64,000 nucleotides of DNA from Manis javanica (lineage: Eukaryota; Chordata; Mammalia; Pholidota; Manidae): positions 72,109,001-72,173,000 of the forward strand of contig NC_133159.1 in assembly GCF_040802235.1 (NCBI RefSeq), in the 5' to 3' direction. How positions within the stretch are numbered: position 1 is the first letter of the stretch; the number at the start of each line of letters is the position of its first letter. The position numbers and the translations under genes were made by a program. Positions 50,105-61,500 of this stretch are shown piece after piece. The notes under the pieces were generated by a model, which saw nothing but the letters and a program-made list of their open reading frames with translations, ran no database searches and was not told the DNA's origin.

Positions 50105-50950
50105 AACCCTTCTTTCAGTTCTTTTGAGTATGTAGATGAAGTAGAATTGCTGGACCATATGGTAATTCCATGTTTAACATTTGAGAAATTGCCAACCTGT
50201 TTTCCATAGTGGCAGCACCATTTTACATTCTTACTGGCAATGAAAAAGGGTTCCAGTATCTGCAGATCCTCACCACCACTTTCTTTCCTTTTCTTTTCTT
50301 TTTTTTTTTGATACCAGCCATCCTAATAGGTGCAAAGTGGTAACTAACTGTAGTTTTGATTTTCATTTCCCTAATGACTAGTGATGTTTTCCTTTCTTGG
50401 GTATTTGTGTATCTTTTTTTGGAGAAACATCTGTTGTTTGACCATTTTCCAATTGGGTTGCTTTTTTTTTCTTTTTTTAATTGTAGGAGTTCTTTATATT
50501 ATTATATATATATATAATCCCTGATCAGATATATGATTTGCAAATACTCCATTCTGTGGGATGTTTCTCCACTCTATTGGTAGTGTTCTTTAATGCACAG
50601 AAGTTTTTAATTTTGATGTAGTCCAATTTATCTTTTTGTTTTGTTGACTGTGCCTTTGGTGTCATTTCCAAATAATCATGGCCAAACCCAATGTCATGAT
50701 GCCTTTCCCCTATGTTTTCTCCTAAGAGTTTTATAGTTTTAGCTCTGAAATTTAGGACTTTGATCCATCTTGAGTTAATTTTTGTATGTAATGTAACGTA
50801 AGGGTCCAACTTCACTCTTTTGCATGTGGATGTCCAATTTTCTCAGCACCATTTGTTGAAACAAACTGCCCTTTCCCATTGAAAGCTCTTATCACCCTTA
50901 TTAGAAATCAACTGACCATATATGAAAGAGTTTATTTCTGTGCCATGACC
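50105..50950 (-). mobile_element. L1 fragment (ORF2 C-terminus)
   Basis: Antisense L1 with ORF2 C-terminal coding traces (MKLDPYVTLHTKINSRWIKV ... DYIKIKNFCALKNTTN at 50815-50525) and the 3' part reading GAATTGCTGGACCATATGG on the + strand. It has frameshifts and T-rich and (TA)n expansions (50,290-50,515). It lies between COL24A1 and ZNHIT6. Confidence 0.85.
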
Positions 50951-51143
50951 TCATTTTGTACAAATAGGAAATAGGCCTTATTTCACAGGTATGAAATCCG
51001 TTCATAGGTATGTAACATATGTTCTAATAATGTAAGCATTTATAGTACAGAAGGGCTATGCCAGAGGGGCTATCATACATAATAAAACAATATGGTAAAA
51101 AAAGAAGAAAAACAAAGTCCACCAAAAAATATTTAAGCATAAT

Positions 51144-51149
51144 TTTATT
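51144..51149 (-). terminator. COL24A1: COL24A1 poly(A) signal AATAAA
   Basis: Canonical AATAAA on the minus strand, the only one I find between the stop codon and 51,120. Downstream on that strand (about 51,130 to 51,095) is a U/GU-rich tract with TTTTTTGGTGGACTTTG and T runs, as expected of a cleavage-factor site. Cleavage is predicted at about 51,120-51,135. Confidence 0.75.
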
Positions 51150-51881
51150 ATAGTTGAGTGTGGTTTGCTGTGGCTAAAGGTATGTTTATAAAGAATGTAT
51201 AAGCTTTTCTATGTACCAAAATGTATAATATTATGCTTTTAATACTGGACTAACATTTTTCTGACAAGGAAAGTCTGAACTGGCTGAGCCTATTTTCAAT
51301 GGCAGAAGACTAGTTTTCTTCTGCATGTTGCTTTAAAGACTGAAAAAGTTCATTCTTTTAGGTCCCAACTTATTTAAATTTAAGAACAGCAAAAGAAAAT
51401 CAACAATTAATACAAAAACATGTGATTTCTATGAAGCAGAAATATAAAGTTTTTATAATTTAAAACAACAGCAATTTCAAAAGATTTGCTGAATTAAAAC
51501 TTTACAAAATATATATATACAAAGTATCATTCCAGATGATCATGGATTTTTAAAAATAGTGTATCAGAATTCCCAAACTCTAATCCAAACCTACTACTGA
51601 ATGTAGCTGGCCTGTAATATTCTTTACAACAACTTAAAAAATAAAACAAAAACAAAAGAAACCTATCAATTCTCTTATGCATAAGTACAGGTTACAATGC
51701 ACTGGTATTGATTCCATATTCACAAAGAGAATTTTAAAATAGAACAAGGATTTCATATAAATAATATTTTACTTGTTATTAAGTATGTGATCAAACAAAT
51801 TAAAATAAGTAGCCACCAAACATCTTGATGTAACCAGTACATACAGTCTTACAGAATGACAAAGACGAAAAAAGAAATAAA

Positions 51882-51965
51882 ATAGTCTATGAAAGCCACA
51901 AGCACCTTGTTTTAGAAAAGCACCAAGCAACACAAAAAGGCAACAAATAAGAGGTAGTATACCAC
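51882..51965 (+). repeat. 84-bp direct repeat, copy A (COL24A1 3' UTR)
   Basis: Identical over 84 bases to 52893-52976. It begins ATAGTCTATGAAAGCC and ends GTAGTATACCAC. The flanks diverge immediately on both sides. It is not a repeat family I recognise. Confidence 0.95.
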
Positions 51966-52442
51966 CGGCTAAGATGTATATGCCCTTTGGGGACCTGAAT
52001 ACAACTTAGTATTTAGGAAAATAACACATATTAGACTGTGGTGTGATTTTTAGACAGAAGCATTGCACATTTGGGAGCATTAGCCAGTATTGCTCCATAG
52101 TGCTCTGCGTCTCCAGCTGTCTAATAGGTATTTTGCTCTCAGACAGTCAAAATATATAGGATACCTGAAGAATTCCATGTTTATAAATTTTCAGTTCTAG
52201 GGAATTCTCTAAGAAAGCTCAGATCAATATAAATTTTAAAAGAATTAAATACTTTATCAATTATAGTCTTTTAAAAAATGCCTTTCCCCTTCTTAAGAGG
52301 AAGTCTTTTCTTCCTGAGATTCTTTAAGATCTAGCCAATGCTTTATATCATGCATTTCACAAATAGTGTCTTTCCATTTATATTTTTCTCTCTGCAGCAA
52401 TTACCTGGCCAACAGCATGAATTCTGAACTAATTCTTAGACT

Positions 52443-52589
52443 TTAGAGAAAGCATACAGAACTGCTTTCAATGTAGTACTTCCTTTCAGTTTTGAGATGA
52501 GAAAGTTTTTGTACTTCAATTACTGGGAGTTGATTTGGGTCCTGGGTATGAAAAAGGAATTTTGCTTTATGCCAGCTGCCATCTTGAAT
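52443..52589 (-). CDS. COL24A1: COL24A1 last coding exon with stop codon
   Basis: 147 bp of coding sequence after the acceptor TTTTACAG. It begins [20 protein letters not shown] and ends SSSVCFL, then TAA at 52445-52443. It carries the final domain cysteine. The same exon continues as the 3' UTR. Confidence 0.96.
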   Translation of the reverse strand: MQDGSWHKAKFLFHTQDPNQLPVIEVQKLSHLKTERKYYIESSSVCFL

Positions 52590-55500
52590 CTGTAAAATAA
52601 GAACAACATTATTTTATATGTAATTACTTTATTAGCAGTCATTTTCAGCAGACAATGCACTTCAGACAATGTAGATTTATTTTAAGGTTCAGAGGGAATG
52701 ACTAGAAAGTGCCTGGAACAATGTCCGTCACAGAGTAAGTGCTTATTAAATGGTAATGATTACTACGAGTAACTGAAAATGTGGGCTTATTACTTTCTTT
52801 AAATGGTATTGCGCCTTCTAATTTTTCAGTTTCAGAGACTAAGGCTAGACTTCCAGTTCTGTTATCTGGGTATCATTGGAACAGATATAAATATAGTCTA
52901 TGAAAGCCACAAGCACCTTGTTTTAGAAAAGCACCAAGCAACACAAAAAGGCAACAAATAAGAGGTAGTATACCACTCTAGTGTGAGTAATACCCATCTG
53001 TTCTGTGTTCCTTTACTTGGGACTGATTCTTCAGGATAGTCATTTTTCTTGGATGAAACGGAATAAACTACCTCAACCCCTCTGTACTTTAGGCAGGAAA
53101 TAATCAGAATCACTTCAGTCAGAAGTAAATTATAATTATGTTGAATCATCTTTTAGTTTTCTTTTTTTCTATTCTGTGGTTAATGTTTTATACTTTCTTT
53201 TCTAGGCGTCTCTCTTTCTCTAATTATTGTATGTTCTTTATTTCTGATAAATTCTATTATGGAATAAAACTATATCACAAAATATCCTACTATTAAGATT
53301 CAACAATACAAAACAGAGAAACACAATGGAATGGTTTTGTGAAGCTTTTTATTTGGCAGTTTATTCACTTATTCACAGAACTATCATGATATAAAGTTTA
53401 GAAACTGAAGGAACTTTAGAGATTATTTAAGCTATAAAGTCCATTTAAGTTACAGCAATTGAAGTTCACTGAAGATATATTACTAAAGTCATAGCTTGGT
53501 GTGATAACAAGAACTAGAGTTCTGTGTATAAAACACTATTATAGATTAACTCAAATCTTTCAAGCAATGTTTATTGAAAGTATATACTAAGTTCTTCTGG
53601 CACAGTTAAATAAGATATAATCCCCTATTTTCTTACAGCACTTGGGAAATATAAAGATGAATAAAGTGATTTTGCCTTCTGAATTCTATCAACTTATAAA
53701 TCTAGTCAGAGGGAGAAAAAACATAAACAGCTCTAAGACTATAAATGGTAAGTGCAATATAACTAATGTAGACAATAGTGTTAAATTACTCATTTCCAAC
53801 TGGAGTAGTCAGAGAAAGCTTTGTGAATTCAGGATTCAGAATTTAGGGTGGGCCTTCAATTATGCCTCAAACTTCCACTTTTTTAGAGAGGTAGAGAAAG
53901 GCATTTCAGAGAAAGGGAATGACATGAATAAAAAAAACCAAAAATGGCAGAAAAGTAGAAGGTGATTTTGAAAATAAGAGGGGCATGGGGTACAAGTACA
54001 GATTTTGGCCTGGGACAGATTTTGATAGAAGTCTAGGTACTAGCATTCTTCTCACATATAAAACGGAAATGAAAAGGGTCATAAGGATTAAATTGAGGTT
54101 TCAATTAAAAGTACCTCGCAGGATAGTGTGGTATGGGCTTTGGAGTTATATACACCTGGGGTTGATTTCTTCCTCCTCCACAAACTTAGCTGTATGAACT
54201 TGAGCAAGTTACTTAACCAGTCTGTGGCTTCACTATCTTACCTATAAACAATAATAACTTTTTCACAAAGCTGATATAATTAATTAAAATATTGTATGTA
54301 ATACTAGGGTACCTGCCATTTAATAAGCAACCAATAATTACTTGTAGGAATTGTTCCTCCCGTCATTATCATGGTGATGTATAGATCAGTTGGGCCATGG
54401 CTTAGGGTGGATCAGCAGAGAAAGCCAAGCTGGAGAGGTAGATTGGGGACTGTCTCTTCCAAGTGTTGAATAAAGAGCTAATAATTTTAGACTGTGTCTC
54501 AGAGATAGTAGTGAGTCACTGAGTTTCTGGACAAAATTGTAAAAGTTAATTTGTTGGTAGCGATCTCTTTGCTTAGGGAGAATGAACAGTGTCTGACAAT
54601 TTGCCTATGATTTTTCAAATACCCAAGCACTATTTTTCTGGAAATAAAATGTTATGATGAAGTAGAGTTCCCTGGAAATGATAAGAGATCTTAAACCACA
54701 GGCTTCATTGCACACAAGAGCAGGAAACTAAGCTACTTAAAGTCGTTAATGATATGTATGGAAAGTGGGCAACTCTATTCTCTATAACAAGGGATAGCAA
54801 ACTCTTCTGAAAGGGCCTAGATAGTACGTGTTTTAGGTTTTGTGTGCCAGACAGTCTCTGGGTCAGATTTACTCAACCCTGCCTTTGTAGTGTGAGACAG
54901 CCATAGTTAATAAGCAAAGAAATGAGTGTGGCTGTGTTACAATAACATTTATTTACAAAGAAGAATGGTGGGCTGGATTTGGTCAGTGGACTAATGTTTG
55001 CTGTTAGCTGCTCTGTAATGGAATATTTTTATATTATTGGTTTTTCATAACATTCATTATTTAGTTTTAATGGTTAAATTGGGCAATGATTCAAATACTG
55101 ATTGATAGAGCCAGTAACTGCATTATGCCCATATTTGGTATAGATATAGGGACTGACAAAAATGAAATAAAACTGACTTGCCTCTATAGCCTGTCTTCCA
55201 TGAAGTAAAAATGGTGAAATAAATGACAAAAAATTATTTATCTCTATACTCTATGTATCTATCCAGGTGTGATGTAATTATTTTATATGGGGAATAAAAA
55301 ATTATGTATTAATACCTGTTTTGCATAGAAAAACTCATGCATGACCAATGGATATGACAAAAGTTGACAAAATATGATATATGCAAATACTGGATTCTGA
55401 AAAATGTAAGGTTATTACAAATTAGGCACATTAAAACTTCCTACCCTTCTGTATCTGCAGTTTGCAGTTAAAGTCTTACTCTCATTGTTTTAATTTTATA

Positions 55501-58500
55501 TTATTATCAATTTTAAGTTAGTTACACTGAACAATTCTAAAAATGCCATTCCCTTACCTTGCAGTCATCTAAAAGCACTTCAGGTTCAAGTAGAGTGTTT
55601 TCTTCAAAAATCTGTCCATTCCATCCCTTGAAACCAATAGGCAATCCTGAGCCACCTGTCTGAGTGCTTGTCCACACTGGAGTGTTTAGACAGTGAATAG
55701 TGATGATATGGGTCGCTTCTGAGCTCAGTAAATGAAGGAAGTTCATCTGGACTTTCCCAACTCCAAACTCCAACTAATGTCATAGAAACAGTATGCAGGT
55801 TATAAGATGCAGCAATTCAGAAACCTACAAGTCCTTGAAAGGTATCCTTGAGAAAGATACTTTTCTTGGTATTTAAGTGCTAGTCAGTCAGTGGTGTGCA
55901 GGTAAAGGCTTATCACTGGCTTTTAGTGATGATGTCATTTTCAGTAAAACTTTAGGTAACTGGCTACTATTACAAACACTGCAGCTATTTGGGGATTTTC
56001 TAAAGTATGTGTGTGCATAGAAAACATATGTTTCACATTTTTAAAAGGAATTTAAAAAGCATAATCAATAGAGTAAGCCATCATAAGCCAATCATAAAAA
56101 TACACAAACAAAAATGTCAAGAGTTACTAGGACAATTTTTTAAAAACAAAAAATTTCTTTCTTGTATATGGTAGAGAATGATACCTTTGCTTCTGTTCAT
56201 AAAATTCGTAATTATTTAAACTGATAGGATTTTAAAAATAATTGTTCACTGATACTGGGCAAATAGTAAGGTATTTATATTTTAGAAATAGTATTCTAAA
56301 ATTCAATGCATACCTTTGTCACAGAAACTGGAGATAAACATGTCTGACCACCAGCACTGAAATTACAGAACACCTCAATGGCATCTGAAGGGCATCCAAG
56401 ATTGGGATCAATCCAGTACTTCCCTGTTGATTTATTGTAAAACATAAAGATACTTAAATGCCATGCTAAAATATATTTGAACGATCCTTACAAATTATCA
56501 TGATACTTTAAATATGTATTTTCAATCTTACCCATAAAAAAACTTAGAAGATAGAAAGATATTTACATTTAAGGAGTGAATGCAAGCATTCTGTAAAATT
56601 GATACTGAAAATATTGTAGAATTCACACACCTATCAATTTGAGGGCATTTCATCATTTTAATAAAGAAGGATAGAATGGCTGCATTTATTGCCACATTCT
56701 ACAGATGAGATGAGCTCAGCAGCTTAAAGTGAATTGTCCAAAGTTACATAGTTAATATGAAAGCTGCAGTTAATGTGGTGTATATGTATATTTCTGTTCT
56801 ATGTCATTCTAGATAAAAATGAGTATTAAAAAAATAGAAACAACTTCTTGAGATAAAATGCATCTTTATGATAATCAAAAATAAAACATTTTTTGTTTTC
56901 AGAAAGAAAATATACAATTAAATGGTTGTCATATTTGTGCATTCTTCAGTAGATTTGTAGGTGGGGAAACCATTCCACTGACAGCCCAGGAGAATCAAGT
57001 GCCAGGAGAATTAAAGTTAGCCTATCCAAGCTGAAATACTCAGGCTGAAGAAGTATTGAGCTTGTATCTTAATTCTAGGAAGAATTAAGATTGTTTCTGC
57101 ACTCCCCACCCTCTTTACTTTAACCATTAACTTTCAGGCTCAGAACATTGAAATAGCACCTTATTTAGCAAAAGGAAGGTATTTTTCAATGAGGTATCCC
57201 TGCTTTCTTGCATTAAAGTGGCAAGACAATTAAACAGTTTTCTCAAATGTCATTTTTTACAGTAGGTAGAAATTCTTGTTCATTCCACCCTTACCCTACA
57301 GCAAAGATTTCTCTAGCTCATCCTGGGCTTCCTCCAGTCCATTATTTTGGCTTTTAAAACATCCTCAACTATTCTCCCCTTTACTATTGTACTAATCTTT
57401 CAAAATGAACACTTGCTGAATTGGTAGCTCCAAGTTGCAGTGGTTTTCAAACACTGGAGGCATGAGAACCATCTGTTAAAACACAGATATCTGGGTCCCA
57501 CCCCCAGAGTTGTTGATTCATTAAGTCTGGAGCAGGGCTTGAGAAGCTGCATTTTAAAATCTAATTCTAGTCCAGGAACCACATTTGGAGAACCACTGAC
57601 CTATTGAAATATGGAAGAAAGAAATATAAAAGAGATTCTACTCCCCAGATCCCTTCTCCCTTCATTTCATCAGGATTTTGAACATTTTGTAAAATTTATA
57701 GGAACTAGAGCTGGATTTTTCACCAGGACTGACATAGGCTTTCTGTCTTACCTAATAGGGTAAACACATATTTGTACTCACCATCTCTTCTCCAGGAAAT
57801 AGTTTCCTACTACTATGTGAGTTAATAAATTCTTTTAAAAAAAAAGGTTTCCACCAAGCAAACTGCCATTTTATCCGGGGTGGAATGCTTTGAATTCAGG
57901 TATTGTGTTGTACAATGGTGAACTGGTAGGGGCTTCATAATTTTTTCAAGGTATGCTGAACTATAAATAAAGCATTATACCATTAAGATATCTTTTGTAC
58001 CCTCTTAATATTCTAACTCAAAACTGGCTTTTCCCTGAGGACACTGCTTCCCTTGCAGCTCTTTCAAGTTCTGCCACAGCCTCTACAGCAAAGCAGCTGG
58101 AGCAGGGAAGGTGTCTTTCTACTTCTCATTGCCACCTCCAGACCATCCTACTTTTTCCCAAAAATCGCTCCATGGTAATTCTTTGAAGACTTAGCTTTGG
58201 CTGGCTATCACTTTCAGAAAATCTATTTATGACTTAATTCTTCATGATTTTAAATCTACAATAATGATACTTCCAATACCTTGGCCTCTCAGTTTGTTAA
58301 CTCTTTTCCACCAATGTTCTCGTACCCTTTCTGTGTTCTCCCTCATCCCCTGCCCCATTTACTTTCACCATTAACTTCCAAGGCCATACCCTAGCCTTTG
58401 TTACCTAAGACTATAATTCCTCCATAATTAAACCTCTCTTTTCTATTCAGCCCATTTCCTCTAGTGTCCTGATTCCCATAGTTCTTCTATCCCCTCAAGA

Positions 58501-61500
58501 TCTACCATCTATGGATAATTGTATGTTCATTTCCCATCCTACCCAGCTGAAAACCTACAATCCTCTACTGCAATTAATTTCCTTAGAGACTTACTGAACA
58601 TTCCCTCCCTGCCTCACTTCACTCTACTTGTCTTATAAAAGCCGAACCTTACATAGTCTAATTTTACGCCTAATCTGTAGCCATACCTGCACAGTTAAAT
58701 GTAGCAAGAACATACAATTATGCTGACTGACCTCACTTTAAATTTAAATGTTTGTAAGGTTGCCATTTAGTAATACTATGTTTCTCTAGTCCATTCCTCT
58801 GTCATTTTCCTAGTTAATTACTTGAAATATTTTTCTCTCCCCTGAAATTCATTATACCTATTCCTTCATCCTTATTCTTGACAGGTAAACTTTCAATTTC
58901 AATAAGACAACTGAAGAAATCTGAAGGAAACTTATATAAGCTCCCACTACTATATCTGTATTTACTTCTATAAGCCCTATCACCTATCTGTATTTGCACA
59001 CACATATTCTGCCTTCTCTTATTATTGTGAATAAACTGTGTTCCTATTCCTATATAATGCTTTTCTTGCCTATTATACATTCCGTTTAAAATTCCTCCTG
59101 TTATATTTTCTGTTGTCTGCTCCTTCTGCCAGTTCTCATTCATGGTGTTTTGTCAACTTGTATGTGTGGTTATTGTTGATCATGCTGGAACTGTATTTGA
59201 GACATTGTTTATGGAAATAATTTGAGCCTCATGATGACAGTATATTTTATAGATGAGTTTTGTTTCTGTCATTATACTAGCAGTCAGGAACCATCTTAGT
59301 CCAAGTTCAAAGCTTGAGATTTTCTGAGCCATCTCAATGATGTGAAGCTAGACTACAGTTTATATGAATGTCTCTTTTCTTCCAGTTTATCTTTACTCTT
59401 GGAGTAGAGCTCTTCAGCAGCCTAAGGCCTCACCTTTGGTGGGCCACAGATTCTAACTTTTGAGCCCTTACCCAATAAAGCCACCAAAAGCACTATTCAG
59501 TTTCTGGTCATACCAAGGGCAAAAGTAACTTTAAGTGTTGTGATTATCTCTCTTTCTTCTTCAACATTTTGGCTTAAAAGTTCCTCACTACTTTGTTAGC
59601 TATTTGACACTTTAAAAAAAAAAAATTTTAGCCAGGCAACTTGAATTACTTACTTCATTACTGGGAATGGAAACTCTCTGGTTCTATAATTTTCTCTTAA
59701 AATCTGATAAGGTCTTAACCATTACCATTCCTCTGAACTTCTCTGTGGAGATCATCAGAGATCTTCATATTGCTAAATCCAGTAGTCTTTCTCAGTCTTC
59801 CTCTCACTAGACATTGAACCAGTTGATCCATTCCTCTTTAGGCAAACATTTTCTTCATTCCACATTCGTCTACTTTTCCATGTGTCTCAGAGATAGCTTC
59901 TTACGTTTTTTTGCTAGTTCTCCTTCTGCCCCCCATCTCTCTGATCTGTAAACACTGGAGAGCCCTAAAGCACAGTTTTTTTTTACCTCTTTTCTTTATT
60001 TTTATTTTTTACCTACTCTTTAGGTAGTCTTAAGTAGTCTTAGGGCAATAGATAATATTTATGCAAATAACTTCATAATTTTTACCCCTAGCAAGGACCT
60101 CTCTCTTGAACTTTCTCTTGAATAGCCAACAAACTACCTGACATTCTTACTTAAATGTCTAACAGACATTTCAACTAATACATCTAAAACTGAACTTCTG
60201 ATCTGTTCTCCAAACTTGCTTCTCTATTGCTATTAACAGCAATCCCACCCTTCCAGTATGTTAGTTAAAAATCTTAGAGTCATCCTTTGTCATTCTATTT
60301 CTCTCATAATCCACATCCAAATTATCAACAAAAACTGCTGGCTCAGTCTTAAAGTATATTAAAAAATTTGACCATTTCTCATCACTTCCCCTGCTACCAA
60401 CTCTGGTCTAACCCATCATCATGTCTATTGGATTATTTCAAATTTTCTCAGAGGCTGTTTCTACCTTTGTCTTTTTTATATTTGCAATACATCAGCTAGG
60501 GTAAAATTTTTAAAATCTAAGTCAAATTGTGTCATTCCTCTGCCCTAAAATTTCCAGTGACTTCTAATCATCACAGTAAAAGCTGGAGTCTTTTGAGTAG
60601 TTTATAAGACCCTGTCTAATCTAGTTTCTAAATATCTTTCTGACTTCATATCCTGCCTTTCCTATTATGCATTCCCTTCCAGTCAAGTGGCCTTCTTGTT
60701 AACTCTAGAACATGCAAAGTATACTCTCAGACCCAGGGCCTTTGAATTTCTTCTTTCTGCCCATAAAGCTCTTTTTCTAGATTTCCTGTAGCTTTTTCCC
60801 GTACCTCCTTCTAACATTGCTCAAATGTCGCTTTCTAAGAGATTCTTTTTCTAACTACTCTATTTAAAACTTCACCCTTTATTTCCACTTTCTATCAGAT
60901 CTCCTTCCCCTGCTGTTTTGTGTTTCTCTATACCATTTACTGTCTTCTAGTGATGAAAGTATTTTGGGGGATTAAAGACATTTCTGATACCTTGCAATCC
61001 ATACCGCTTAGCCATTTTTTCTACAAGGAAGGCAGACCTTGAATTAGATTTCAATGATTTGTATGTATTTGAATGTCTTTGTTCCTTTCAATTGCATAGA
61101 ATTGCATTTTTATGCCTTTAAATATGGGAAAGAATTGAACTTAGAATTATTATAGGCAGCTTTAATTGAAAATATTATTTTAGTTTTTGTGGTAATCTAG
61201 CGCAGGATATCTCTACAAGTTAAGCATTTTATTAGTATAAATAAAATGAATATTTTCATTGCATTCCTGGAATGGAAGCAGATGTTTTTGAATAAGAATA
61301 TATATATATATGTATATGTATTTGATTTATCTATCTATAAACCTTCTATTTATCTATAAACCTTCATGTGTGTGCATGTGTGTATGTGTATATAAAATTA
61401 AAATAAATAAAATGTGGACTACTATTCACCCTGCAGAATAACATAACATAGTGTTTTTCAAAATGGCATATGTGTCATTTTTTTGGGAATGGAGTTTTTA

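Larger units (their letters stand above)
45521..51119. other. Intergenic region between ZNHIT6 promoter and COL24A1 poly(A) site
   Basis: 5.6 kb holding a MIR, simple repeats, the 52-bp duplication, an old LINE and an antisense L1. The part 46,200-48,230 has no recognised repeat and no convincing gene; its short open frames have no visible homology or splice logic. Confidence 0.7.
51120..52442 (-). other. COL24A1: COL24A1 3' UTR
   Basis: About 1.3 kb of non-coding exon between the TAA stop and the predicted poly(A) site. It contains copy A (51882-51965) of a perfect 84-bp repeat whose other copy is in the last intron. The far end is inferred from the poly(A) signal. Confidence 0.75.

Noticed and set aside
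52898..53149. 83-codon frame on the minus strand overlapping the 84-bp repeat
   Set aside because: Lies wholly in the last COL24A1 intron; no homology; caused by chance.
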